DNA from: CAZVCG01 sp964626265
GTDB taxonomy: Bacteria > Pseudomonadota > Alphaproteobacteria > UBA9219
Assembly (NCBI GenBank): GCA_964626265.1
Contig: CAZVCG010000023.1
Location: 1 to 31,439 of the forward strand
DNA: 31,439 nucleotides
Reading direction: 5' to 3'
The translations under genes and the position numbers were made by a program. Shown here piece by piece: positions 1-8,600 of this stretch. The stretch's first letter is position 1. Each line of letters starts with the position of its first letter. The notes under the pieces are model-generated. The model saw only the letters and a program-made list of their open reading frames with translations. It searched no databases and was not told where the DNA came from.

Positions 1-79
1 CCAAATGATTGGCGGAGCCTTTTTTATTGTGTCCCCCTCGCTGCGGCAGTTTGGCTCAATGAAAGGTTAAATGGCTATA
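1..79 (+). repeat. MITE-like palindromic element, right half, cut by the contig start
   Basis: The first 43 bases are identical to 5490-5532, and the whole stretch matches the right half of the complete copy at 27128-27297 with a few changes. It ends in the outer terminal motif TAAATGGCTATA (68-79). The left half is missing because the window starts inside the element. A contig beginning inside a dispersed repeat is what an unresolved assembly branch would produce. Confidence 0.8.
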
Positions 80-80
80 A

Positions 81-902
81 CTAACGTCCCGACAGCGATT
101 TCACGAAGCCGAGCACATCCTCGACAAGGCCGGGTTTGGCCTTGCCGTTGGCGTCGAGGTTCGCGGCTATGCGGTTCACGATCGCGCTGCCGACCACGAC
201 GCCGTCAGCGACCTTTCCCATCTCGCGCGCCTGTTCCGGCGTGTTGATGCCGAAGCCGACCACGGCGGGAAGGTCCGTGCTTTTACGCAGGGTTTCAATG
301 GATTTTTGCACCAGCTCGGAGTTGGCTTCCTTCGTGCCCGTGATGCCTGCAATCGACACATAATAAAGGAAACCGCTGGCGTTCTTGAGGACGACGGGGA
401 GGCGCTTGGCATCCGTCGTAGGCGTGACGAGGCGAATGAAGTTAAGGCCGTTCTTGAGCGCGGGTTCGCAAAGTTCGGAATCTTCCTCGGGCGGCGTGTC
501 GACGATGATGAGACCATCTGCTCCCGATTCCTTGGCTTCCTTGAGGAACTTGTCGGTGCCGTAGCAGTAGATCGGGTTGAAATAGCCCATCAGGACGATC
601 GGCGTTTCGTTGTCGGTCTTGCGGAAGCCGCGCACGAGATCGAAAATCTTCTGGATCGTGATGCCCGCCTTAAAGGCGCGTTCGTTCGCCACCTGAATAG
701 CGGGTCCGTCGGCCATCGGGTCGCTGAACGGCATGCCGACTTCGATGATGTCGGCTCCTGCCATGGGCAATCCGGCAAAGATTTTCGCGGACGTTTCAAT
801 ATCTGGGTCGCCCGCCGTAGTGAACGTGACGAACGCAGGCCGTTTCTCGGACTTGAGCCTGGCAAAACGTGCGGCGATGCGGGTTGTGGGAACAGTGCTC
901 AC
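81..902 (-). CDS. trpA: Tryptophan synthase alpha chain
   Basis: TrpA cleaves indole-3-glycerol phosphate to indole and glyceraldehyde-3-phosphate and passes indole to TrpB; it is cytoplasmic. The 273 residues are full family length. The catalytic pair is visible: Glu54 in DIIEVGMPFSDP and Asp65 in PMADGP. The phosphate-binding GFGI and VVGSAIV strands lie near the C-terminus. The start is a GTG (900-902) that overlaps the trpB stop as GTGA, so translation is probably coupled. It is the last gene of the lapA-pyrF-trpF-trpB-trpA run; the dispersed repeat at 1-79 follows its stop directly. No intrinsic terminator other than the hairpin of that repeat is visible. Confidence 0.97.
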   Translation of the reverse strand: MSTVPTTRIAARFARLKSEKRPAFVTFTTAGDPDIETSAKIFAGLPMAGADIIEVGMPFSDPMADGPAIQVANERAFKAGITIQKIFDLVRGFRKTDNETPIVLMGYFNPIYCYGTDKFLKEAKESGADGLIIVDTPPEEDSELCEPALKNGLNFIRLVTPTTDAKRLPVVLKNASGFLYYVSIAGITGTKEANSELVQKSIETLRKSTDLPAVVGFGINTPEQAREMGKVADGVVVGSAIVNRIAANLDANGKAKPGLVEDVLGFVKSLSGR

Positions 903-2131
903 ATTCTTACTCCTAAACGGTCCGCCACGGTGAAGATGTCCTTGTCGCCGCGGCCGGAGACGTTGACGACCATCAGGTGATCTTTGGGCAGCGTGGGGGC
1001 GAGCTTTTTGACATAAGCCAGCGCGTGCGCGGGTTCAAGAGCAGGAATGATGCCTTCGAGTTTGCTGCAATCTTGAAACGCTTCCACGGCTTCATCGTCC
1101 GTGACGGGGACGTAGGTTACGCGGCCCGTGTCGGCGAGCCATGAATGTTCAGGCCCGACGCCCGGGTAATCGAGACCCGCCGAGATGGAATGCGCTTCTT
1201 GAATCTGGCCATCGGGGCTTTGCAGGTAATAGCTGCGGTTGCCGTGCAAGATGCCCGGGGTTCCGCCGGAAATCGCCGCTGCATGCTTGCCTGTTTTGAT
1301 GCCGAGGCCTTCGGCTTCGACGCCGTACATTTTTACGCTTGGCTCATCGAGGAAATCGTAGAACAAACCCATCGCGTTTGAGCCGCCGCCGATGCAGGCG
1401 ACGAGCGAGTCCGGCAGGCGTCCTTCGGCTTCTTGCAATTGCTGGCGCGTTTCGCGGCCAATGATGGCTTGGAAGTCGCGCACCATCATCGGATACGGAT
1501 GAGGCCCGGCCACCGAGCCGATGATGTAATACGTGTTATCGACGTTGGCGACCCAGTCGCGCAAGGCTTCNNNNNNNNNNNNNNNNNNNNNNNNNNNNNN
1601 NNNNNNNNNNNNNNNNNNNNNNNNNNNNNNNNNGCCGAGCAATTTCATGCGGAAAACATTGGGCTTTTGACGCTCGATGTCGAGTTCGCCCATGAAGACC
1701 GTGCAGGGGAGATCGAACAACGCCGCGACGGTTGCCGTGGCCACGCCGTGTTGGCCTGCGCCCGTTTCCGCGATGATACGCGTTTTTCCCATGCGCTTGG
1801 CGAGCAATATCTGGCCCATGCAGTGGTTGATTTTGTGCGCGCCGGTGTGGTTCAGCTCCTCGCGCTTGAAATAGATTTTCGCGCCGCCGAGTTTTTCGGT
1901 CATACGCCGGGCGAAATAGAGGGGGGAAGGGCGGCCTACATAATACTTGAGGTAGTAATCAAGTTCTTGCTGGAACGTTGGGTCGGCCTTGGCCTTGGCG
2001 TAAGCTTCTTCGACCGACAGGACGAGCGGCATCAGCGTTTCGGCGACAAAGCGTCCTCCATAGAGGCCGTAATGGCCGGATTCATCGGGGCCGGAGCGAT
2101 AGGAATTGGGCTTGGGGGATGTTTTTTGCAT
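899..2131 (-). CDS. trpB: Tryptophan synthase beta chain (interrupted by an N gap)
   Basis: TrpB condenses indole with serine to tryptophan using PLP. The PLP lysine is Lys100 in HTGAHKINH; the AETGAGQHG loop, the GGGSNAMG phosphate-binding loop and the C-terminal GRGDKD motif are present. The ATG at 2129-2131 gives the expected N-terminus; the open frame continues upstream to a TTG at 2167, which is unlikely to be used. About 410 codons including 21 undetermined ones. The N run 1571-1633 is exactly in frame, between LLG and EALRDW. From memory of E. coli/Salmonella TrpB, about 18 residues normally lie there, so the gap may be padded by about 9 bases. Its stop overlaps the trpA start. Confidence 0.96.
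   Translation of the reverse strand: MQKTSPKPNSYRSGPDESGHYGLYGGRFVAETLMPLVLSVEEAYAKAKADPTFQQELDYYLKYYVGRPSPLYFARRMTEKLGGAKIYFKREELNHTGAHKINHCMGQILLAKRMGKTRIIAETGAGQHGVATATVAALFDLPCTVFMGELDIERQKPNVFRMKLLGXXXXXXXXXXXXXXXXXXXXXEALRDWVANVDNTYYIIGSVAGPHPYPMMVRDFQAIIGRETRQQLQEAEGRLPDSLVACIGGGSNAMGLFYDFLDEPSVKMYGVEAEGLGIKTGKHAAAISGGTPGILHGNRSYYLQSPDGQIQEAHSISAGLDYPGVGPEHSWLADTGRVTYVPVTDDEAVEAFQDCSKLEGIIPALEPAHALAYVKKLAPTLPKDHLMVVNVSGRGDKDIFTVADRLGVRM
1571..1633. other. Assembly gap (63 N) inside trpB
   Basis: Sixty-three undetermined bases start and end on trpB codon boundaries. Flanking reading frames agree, so the gene is probably intact and the gap is a scaffolding join. The gap length is probably an estimate rather than a measured length. 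Confidence 0.95.
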
Positions 2132-2218
2132 GGTTAGGGAGACTAGCAGAATGACGCCCCAAGTCAAAATTAACCAATGGCTTAATACGCTAGCTGGACA
2201 GGTTATTAATGTTCAGCA

Positions 2219-2980
2219 TTACAATTTAGAGGCTTTTTCGAGCAGTAAACGGATCTTAACGGGAACTTTGCGACCGCTGGCGTCTTCCACGCCGGATGAT
2301 AGGTCGATGATTTGCGCGCCTGTGGCTTTGACGGCTTCGGCGATGTTGTCGATATTCAATCCGCCTGCGAGCATCCAAGGTTTGGCGAACGTTTTGCCTT
2401 TAAGAAGCGACCAGTCGAAGGATTTGCCCGTTCCGCCGAGGGGTGAGTTGCAACAATTTCCAATATTGTCATCCCCGTGAAAACGGGGATCCAGCGTCGC
2501 GTGTCCACGCGACATTTGAGTCATGCAGCTCGCAGACGCTCGCTGCTGGATTCCCGCTTCCGCGGGAATGACACAAGGAAGTTTCGTATCGAACAACAGC
2601 ATATCCGCTACGGCTTCATAGGCCGGGACTTTCGCAAAGTCTTCCTCGGCGGCTATGTGGATGGCTTTCATCACCTTGAGGCCTGTGAGGGTACGGATTT
2701 CCGTTACGCGTTCCGGCGTTTCATGGCCATGGAGTTGGATGACCTTTAGGGGGACTTGTTTGGTGACGTTCAATAGTTCGTCGTTGGTTGGATTGATAAA
2801 TAAACCGACGGCCTGAACGTTAAGAGGTAGCTTATTCGCAAGGGCGGCGGCTTTACTGGTCGTGATTAATCGGCGCGAGGCCGGTATGAAGACAAATCCA
2901 ACATATTTGGCGCCATAATCTATGGCGGCCTCCAAGGCATTATCGTCCTTAATGCCGCAGATTTTTACAGCGATGGTCAT
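2219..2980 (-). CDS. trpF: Phosphoribosylanthranilate isomerase with an in-frame palindromic insertion
   Basis: TrpF isomerises N-(5'-phosphoribosyl)anthranilate in tryptophan synthesis. The start ATG (2978-2980) overlaps the pyrF stop as ATGA. Catalytic Cys8 (VKICGI) and Asp131 (LLFDTK) are present, as are GGTGKSFDW, the GGLNIDNI strand and the DLSSGVE phosphate loop. At 253 residues it is about 40 longer than usual. The excess is a segment from about residue 136 to 171, between catalytic Asp131 and GGTG, encoded by a palindromic element at 2468-2572. The insertion keeps the frame and carries the typical VIPAEAGIQ ... LDPRFHGDD peptide. Since every catalytic residue remains, the enzyme may still work, with an extra surface loop; this is inference. 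Confidence 0.94.
   Translation of the reverse strand: MTIAVKICGIKDDNALEAAIDYGAKYVGFVFIPASRRLITTSKAAALANKLPLNVQAVGLFINPTNDELLNVTKQVPLKVIQLHGHETPERVTEIRTLTGLKVMKAIHIAAEEDFAKVPAYEAVADMLLFDTKLPCVIPAEAGIQQRASASCMTQMSRGHATLDPRFHGDDNIGNCCNSPLGGTGKSFDWSLLKGKTFAKPWMLAGGLNIDNIAEAVKATGAQIIDLSSGVEDASGRKVPVKIRLLLEKASKL
2468..2572. repeat. RPE-like palindromic element inserted in trpF
   Basis: The 105-bp segment starts GTCATCCCCGTG and ends CGCGGGAATGAC. Each arm is itself a hairpin: CCCCGTgaaaACGGGG at the left and TTCCCGCttccGCGGGAA at the right, and the two arms are inverted copies of each other. The length is a multiple of three and gives an open frame through trpF. The design matches the palindromic elements known in Rickettsia and other alphaproteobacteria, which also insert inside genes. 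No transposase is encoded. Confidence 0.88.
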
Positions 2981-3675
2981 GCCGCGATTTCGGTAGTGAT
3001 GCGGGCGGCGGCTTCGCCGGGGTCTTGCGCGCCGGTGATAGGACGGCCAATGACGAGGTGCGTCGCTCCGGCCTTTATGGCTTCGGCGGGAGTCATGACG
3101 CGTTTTTGGTCGTTGCTGGCGGCCCATTGGGGCCGGATTCCGGGTACCATAAGCACAAAGTCTGGGCCGCAGACCTGCCGAAGCATGGCGATTTCCGTTG
3201 GTGCGCAGATTACGCCATCAAGGCCGCTGGATTTGGCGAGCAGAGCGAGGCGTTTGACCTGTTGGCTGACATCGGCGTCTTGGCCTACGTCTTTCATGTC
3301 GCTGGAATCGAGGCTGGTCAGCACAGTAACCCCAAGTAGTTTTGGACGAGCGCCGGAAGCTTTAGCGGCAGCTTCTGCAGCGGCACGCATCATGGCCGCT
3401 CCCCCCGACGTGTGGATCGTGATGTAGGCCGGCGAAAGAGGCAGAAGCGATTGAATCGCGCCTTTTACCGTGTTGGGGATGTCATGAAGCTTGACGTCGA
3501 GAAAGATAGGCAGGCCGAGTTCGGCGATCTGGCGGTAGCCGCCCGCGCCGTTGGCCATGAAAAACTCAAGGCCCAGCTTGATGCCGCCGATGTTGTCCTT
3601 GATTTTAGAGGATAAAGCGACGGCATGGGACACGTCCGGCGTATCGACGGCGCAGAATACGGGATTTTGTGGCAT
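2977..3675 (-). CDS. pyrF: Orotidine 5'-phosphate decarboxylase
   Basis: PyrF decarboxylates OMP to UMP, the last step of de novo pyrimidine synthesis. The DVKLHD motif (residues 60-65) carries catalytic Lys62 with Asp60 and Asp65. The N-terminal AVDTPD, the PGIRP loop and GRPIT near the C-terminus complete the family pattern. The ATG at 3673-3675 is preferred over the upstream TTG (3693) because it gives the normal N-terminus and has AGGA about 8 bases upstream. It starts 2 bases after the lapA stop and overlaps trpF by 4 bases, so the genes probably form one operon. Length 232 residues is typical. Confidence 0.96.
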   Translation of the reverse strand: MPQNPVFCAVDTPDVSHAVALSSKIKDNIGGIKLGLEFFMANGAGGYRQIAELGLPIFLDVKLHDIPNTVKGAIQSLLPLSPAYITIHTSGGAAMMRAAAEAAAKASGARPKLLGVTVLTSLDSSDMKDVGQDADVSQQVKRLALLAKSSGLDGVICAPTEIAMLRQVCGPDFVLMVPGIRPQWAASNDQKRVMTPAEAIKAGATHLVIGRPITGAQDPGEAAARITTEIAA

Positions 3676-3677
3676 TG

Positions 3678-4010
3678 TCAGGGTCCTAACCAAGGCAGTT
3701 TGTTTTTGGGCGTAAAGTCGGGGGGTGCGGCGCTTTCTGCGTGGGCCGCGTCGAGCTTTTTATGAAGCGCGGCATTTTCCTTGCGCAAGCCTCTTGCCTC
3801 AAAACGGTAATGGAGCGATCCGAACCACGTCATCAGGCTGCCCATGAAAAAACCGATGAAGAGCAACCCGAAAACCAGAAGGGGAAGCGGCAGCGTTATG
3901 GCCGCATCGAAGGGCCAAAAGCTGAGCGTCACGTCGCCGTTGTTCTTGACGGTGAAGGCAAGCGCCACCAACAAAAAAAGCAGCGTAATAATCCATGAAA
4001 TCAGGCGCAT
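3678..4010 (-). CDS. lapA: LapA-family inner-membrane protein
   Basis: A 110-residue protein with two hydrophobic segments (about residues 4-22 and 42-63) joined by a short loop containing NNGDVTLSFWPF, then a charged helical tail (about 70-95) ending in a Pro-rich C-terminus. This is the LapA/DUF1049 layout: two membrane helices and a cytoplasmic coiled coil. In E. coli LapA works with LapB in controlling lipopolysaccharide synthesis; the role here is inferred. It is the first gene of the run into pyrF-trpF-trpB-trpA. The 130-bp divergent gap to 4141 must hold its promoter; I could not assign clear boxes. Confidence 0.85.
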   Translation of the reverse strand: MRLISWIITLLFLLVALAFTVKNNGDVTLSFWPFDAAITLPLPLLVFGLLFIGFFMGSLMTWFGSLHYRFEARGLRKENAALHKKLDAAHAESAAPPDFTPKNKLPWLGP

Positions 4011-4140
4011 TGGCTAATTCCTTAAATTGCCGCGTTAAACGACTATACCCCCACTGTTAAAGGTCGAAAAGACCGAATTCTTGGGGAATCTCATTAACTT
4101 GAAAGGTGACAGCTTGAGAAGGTTGGGCTAGATTGATTCC

Positions 4141-4566
4141 ATGAAGTCACGCCTTATACTTACAATGGTTTTCTTTTCGGCAGCCGTTTTTATGTCGGCT
4201 ATGCCCGCGTTGGCCGAATCCAATATAGATAAAAAGCGTCATGTCGAGTCAAAGTCCGTGACGCAGTTCGCCAAGGTTATCGACGATTTGCCGTTAATGC
4301 CCGGCCTTACGCCGCAAGACGACAAGGACGTGCTGTTTACTTCGGGTGATGCGCGTATCGCCCAGACGACAGTGACGGGTTCCGTGAACATCGAGGACGT
4401 TTACCAGTTTTACCACAAGAGCTTGCCCCAGTTGGGATGGAAGTACGTCAACGAGCGCACATACGAGCGCGACAACGAAAAGTTACGCATAGACGTAAAA
4501 GGCTCCGACACGCTGGCAACGACGGTCGTGCGTTTTTCCGTCGAGCCGATAAAAGCCGAGAATTAG
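4141..4566 (+). CDS. Secreted protein of unknown function
   Basis: The 141-residue product starts with a typical Sec signal peptide (basic MKSR, a hydrophobic stretch to about residue 22, and ALA-E as a likely signal peptidase I site near residue 25). The mature part has DDLPLMPGL, followed by a segment centred on YQFYHKSLPQLGWKYV that resembles small periplasmic alphaproteobacterial proteins with no assigned role. No lipobox cysteine is seen. It is transcribed away from lapA and runs tail to tail into cysQ; the two reading frames share 4 bases (TTAG, 4563-4566). Function not recognised. Confidence 0.85.
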   Translation: MKSRLILTMVFFSAAVFMSAMPALAESNIDKKRHVESKSVTQFAKVIDDLPLMPGLTPQDDKDVLFTSGDARIAQTTVTGSVNIEDVYQFYHKSLPQLGWKYVNERTYERDNEKLRIDVKGSDTLATTVVRFSVEPIKAEN

Positions 4567-5387
4567 ATCTTTTTCAAAAAAGCTTCCAATTGAGTTGCGC
4601 TACACGTAGGGCCGTAAGCGACGAAAGAGCCGTTCAGAAATTCCGGCTTGCCGTATGAAATCGTTTCTCCGGTCGGCGTTACGATTCCTCCGCCCAGGAC
4701 TATGAGCAGCGCGTCGCCAGCGGCGATATCCCATTCGCATGTCTCGCCGATGCGCGGGTAGAGGTCGGCCTCGCCTGAGGCTAGCAGGCCGAATTTATAT
4801 GCGCTGGAGCATGGCCTGCATGACCGGATGATGCCTTCTTTCTGCCATTCGTCGAGTTTCAATCTTTTGGCGTCGTGGCGGCTGGCTACGAGACGTGGCG
4901 GGCCGCTCGAGCGCGGCGGATGAGGGTCGAGGAACGATTGGGCGCAGGCTCTTGAGCGCAAAACGCCGTTGGCGTCGCCGTAAAAGAGTTCATCGAGCGC
5001 GGGGGCATGAATGAGGCCGACGCAAGGTTCGTTGTCGACCAATAAGGCTATGTTGATCGAAAATTCCTTGCCTGCGGCGACGTAATTGCGCGTGCCGTCC
5101 AAGGGATCGATCAGCCAATATGTGCCGCTTGCGGCAAGTTCGGCGGGATTAAGCTTTTCTTCCGCGACGACGGGGATGTCCGGCGTCAGCGTTTTGAGGC
5201 CTTCCAACAAGATTTGCTGGGATTCGTGATCGGCGGCGGTGACGGGGCTGCCGTCGGGTTTGTGCGCCGTGTTTTCGGATGACGCAGCGCGATGATGCAT
5301 GACGCGCTTACCCGCTTCGCGGGCCAGTTTTTGCAATTCGATGGCGTGGCGTTGGGTCCAGAACGAAGGGGGGCGAACTGAGGTCAT
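4563..5387 (-). CDS. cysQ: CysQ-type 3'(2'),5'-bisphosphate nucleotidase / inositol monophosphatase family
   Basis: CysQ removes the 3' phosphate of PAP formed in sulfate assimilation. The metal-binding signature of the lithium-sensitive phosphatase superfamily is complete: DGSPVTAAD (45-53), VVAEE with Glu76/Glu77, DPLDGTRNY (94-102) with Asp94 and Asp97, and CEWDIAAGDA with Asp220. Length 274 is normal. CysQ is the best match because of WLIDPLDGTRNY and the PRIGETCEWD segment, though another inositol-phosphatase family member cannot be excluded. A repeat element begins 11 bases upstream of the start codon, so its promoter probably lies within or beyond that repeat. Confidence 0.88.
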   Translation of the reverse strand: MTSVRPPSFWTQRHAIELQKLAREAGKRVMHHRAASSENTAHKPDGSPVTAADHESQQILLEGLKTLTPDIPVVAEEKLNPAELAASGTYWLIDPLDGTRNYVAAGKEFSINIALLVDNEPCVGLIHAPALDELFYGDANGVLRSRACAQSFLDPHPPRSSGPPRLVASRHDAKRLKLDEWQKEGIIRSCRPCSSAYKFGLLASGEADLYPRIGETCEWDIAAGDALLIVLGGGIVTPTGETISYGKPEFLNGSFVAYGPTCSATQLEAFLKKI

Positions 5388-5398
5388 GATGTTGAATG

Positions 5399-5532
5399 TA
5401 TAGCCGTTTATCTTTTTATTGAATCAACAAGCAGGTGAAGGGAAGCAATGGGGACACAATAAAAAAGGCAACAGAAGGCCGTTCAAAAGCCAAATGATTG
5501 GCGGAGCCTTTTTTATTGTGTCCCCCTCGCTG
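5399..5532. repeat. MITE-like palindromic element, left part
   Basis: Begins with the terminal motif TATAGCCGTTTA. It then holds the inner inverted repeat GGGGACACAATAAAAAAGGC (5452 onward) facing GCCTTTTTTATTGTGTCCCC (ending about 5525). After 5532 it diverges from the right halves seen at 1-79 and 27128-27297. No coding capacity. It lies between the cysQ start and the 3' side of the giant coiled-coil gene. Confidence 0.85.
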
Positions 5533-5533
5533 T

Positions 5534-5676
5534 GAACTTACGAAGTAAGTTCCTGGTTTTTGCAGGAGAGGGGGCGCACAGGGCTTTTTAACCATGCCCC
5601 TTCGCCAAGAAAACCTAAGTTCGCTTGCAAACTAAGGTTTTCTATCCTCTCCCTCGAGGGGAGAGGACGCTTTTTG
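5534..5676. repeat. Cluster of three hairpins downstream of the giant coiled-coil gene
   Basis: Three separate dyads: GAACTTAC-gaa-GTAAGTTC (5534-5552), AGAAAACCT ... AGGTTTTCT (5608-5643), and CCTCTCCC-tcgag-GGGAGAGG (5646-5666) followed on the plus strand by T5. On the minus strand they come just after the stop of the giant gene and could end its transcript. The middle stem carries T-rich sequence in that direction. Only the third has a T run, and it faces the plus strand, where no gene ends. Confidence 0.5.
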
Positions 5677-5678
5677 TA

Positions 5679-8600
5679 TCACGTAAACTTCTGATCTTCG
5701 GAGCCCGTTTTCTGCTTCATGACATCCGCAACGGCGTCGCTGAACGCGTCGCCGGTCGTCGCCAGCTGATGCAGAATGTTTTCCAGAGTATTCATCAAAT
5801 CGTCGCCTTGAAGTTTAAGCGCGACGCGCATGCGATCGGTGCGTTGTTGCATGTCTTCAATGGACTTGCTCATCACAAGAACCTGATTTTGCGTGTCGAT
5901 GATGCCCGATTTCATCCCTTCGGACTTTTCGCCATAGACCTTGCCGAGTTCGTTCATGATGGAACTGACGGCGGCCGAGCCTTCCTTGATCTGGCCGACA
6001 TGCTTTTCGACGACAGAGGCGACCTCCGCGAGGCGAGATGTAGCTTCGTCGGCTACGTCGGCGGTCAGCACGCGGTTGGCTTCGAGCTTTTCTGTGATCG
6101 AGCCGAGATGCGTCAACGCCGTCTGCAAGCGTCCCACGAGGTCGCTTTCGTGGCGCTTGATGCCGTCGCCCGCCATCGAGAGGCGGTCGAGCAGAACGTC
6201 CATCTGGTCGCCGAAGCCGCCGAGCAGCTTGGCCACTTCCTCGGTCGCTACGCGCATCTTGGCCGTGCGTTCGGTGAGCTGGGCCGAGGCTTCCTTGCCG
6301 GTTTGCTCGAAACGGTTCGTGATCTTGTCGATGTCCGAGACCGTTCCGGCCGTGGCCGTGCGGAGCGTCGATCCCGTGCGTTCGAGCTGGGCCGTGATCT
6401 GCATGAGGCCGCGGTTGATGTCGTCGATCTGCATCTGGACGCCGGAGCGGATGCGCTCAAGCTGCTCGCGGAAGCCTTGGCTGGCGCTGGAGAGCTTGCT
6501 TTCGGCGCTGTCGGCGATCTGCGTAAGTTGAGCGACTTGTTTGCCGAGGTTTTCGCCCGCCTGGGCCATGCGCTGGGTCGTTGAGGTCGCCATCGTTTCG
6601 ATGGATTCGAACTCGCGGGCCAGCTTTTCGGTCGTTTGCAGGGCGTTGGCGCGTACCTGAACCAGACGTTCGCTGGCGGCCGTGAGCTGAGCGATGGACT
6701 GGGCCGTGTTGTCGATCAGCTGTTTCTGGTCGGCGGTGAGGGCGGCCGAGCTTCCCTTGATGACGTTCAGCTGATCGGCCAGCGACTGGTTGAACTGGCG
6801 CAGCGTCTGTTCGGCCGTGGTGGCCACGACGCCGAGGTTGCGCATTTCTTCCATCATCGTGTCGCGCGCCGAGCCCGTGACGCCGATAAAGCGGTCGGCG
6901 GTCTGGACGAGCGAGTCGCCGATTTCCTTGGTTTCGCTCTGGAATACCTTGCGGGCGGCTTCGAGGTGCAGCGCGCTGCGGTCGAGGACGGACGGCAATT
7001 GCACCGTTTCGTCGCGCAGAAGCGATGCGGCCTGAACAAGCGCGGATTCGGAGGCCGCCAGGTTGGAGCGCAGGGCGTCGCTTTCGCCCATGAGCGATTT
7101 TCCGGCTTCTTCGACTTGTTGAACGGCCATTTGCGAGACGATGGCGACCTGTTGCAGTTCGCTGTGCAAGGCTGAGCGGATTTCCGCGATGCGCGCCTTG
7201 GCGCTTTCGAGGATGACCTGGCCGTCCTTGTCGCTCTCTGCCATCGTGCTGCGCAACGTAGCGAGGCGCGAGGTGGCGTGTTCCGCCGTGTCGGCCAGCA
7301 GGCGGGCCTGCTTTTCGGTTTGCTCGCCGGCGTCGACGACGGTCTTGAAGTGGGTGCGGAGCTTTTCCGTCGCCTCGATCACGCGGCCTTCGGCCTTTTC
7401 GGCGAGGTCCGTGATGCTCTTCGAGTGGTTTTCAAGCGCTTCGTCGGTGGTTTTGGCCAGCGTCGTAATCTGCAGCACCGATTGATCCATGCTGTTGACC
7501 ATGCTTGAGCTGTGATGCTTGAGCTTTTCGGTGGTCGCGTCGAGTTGCGTAACGACGGAGTTCATCTGCTCGATGACGCGCGAAGACTCGCTCTGCATGG
7601 ATTCGCGGAGGGAACGAGCCTGATCCTGCATTCCGGCCGTGACCGACAAAAGACCTTTCGCTTGCTGTTCCGTTTGTTGGGCGTGCATGGCGAACGCGCC
7701 GGCTTCGTCGGCGAAGGCCGCAGTGGTGGCGCGGACGCTGTTGAGCGTGCTTTGGGCCTGCTCTTCGATGGCTTCCATCTGGCGCGTGATTTGTTGCGTG
7801 GAGTCCGTCAGGCGTACCACGTTGCGTTCGGCCGAAGCCGCCGTTTCGTCTTGAGCGAGCGTCAGGCGGTTCAGCAACCCGTTCATCGTCTCGCGCTGGG
7901 AGTCGAACGACGTGGCGAGGGAACGTTGCCGTTCGCTGATCTGCTGCATAACGCTGGTCAGCGTGGCCGTTTGCTCGTTGATAAGCGTGTGCACGTCGCT
8001 GAGCCTGGCGGTGGTTGTGGAGCTGATGTCGTTGAGCGTCGAACTGCTGGCGCCGATCTTGCCCAGCATATCGCCCAGCATTTCGCCGAGCTTTTCGCTT
8101 TCGCCCTGCACGGACTCGCGAACTTGCTTGGCTTGGTCCTGAAGCGTGGTCGCGCTGGCGCAGAGAAGGCGGGTGAGCTGTTCGGCCTGTTCGGCGTGGC
8201 GGCTGAGCGTGCCGGCTTCCTCGATAAAGCTCGAGCTTGCCGACTGAACGCTGGTAAGGGCGCTTTGCGCTTGCGTATCGAGCGTTTCGATCTGACGAGA
8301 AATGAGCTGTGCGCTTTCGTTGAGGCGCGTGGCGCTGCGCTCGGCCACCGAAGCCGTTTCGTCGTGCGCCAGCGTGAGGCGGTTCAAAAGGCCGTTCAAC
8401 ACGTCGCGCTGCGCGTCGAGCGCGGTGGTCAGGCTGCGCTGGCGATCGACGATCTGCTGCATCGTCGCGCCGAGGCCTGACGTTTGCTGCATGACCGTGT
8501 TTTGAAGGCTTGTGAGCGTGATTTCCGCCGTTGAGCTGAGATCGCGCAGGTCGGTGTTGCCCGCGCTGAGCTTGCCCAAAAGCTGGCCGAACAATTCGCT

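Noticed and set aside
2132..2167. TTG start of trpB with a hydrophobic N-terminal extension
   Set aside because: The hydrophobic stretch would look like a signal segment, wrong for a cytoplasmic enzyme; the ATG gives the normal N-terminus.
2981..3127. Extended N-terminus of trpF into pyrF
   Set aside because: The extension is read from inside pyrF in another frame; the ATGA junction at 2977-2980 is the natural start.
5646..5676. Terminator for a plus-strand gene
   Set aside because: The T run follows the plus strand, but no plus-strand gene ends upstream of it within 1 kb; kept only as part of a hairpin cluster.
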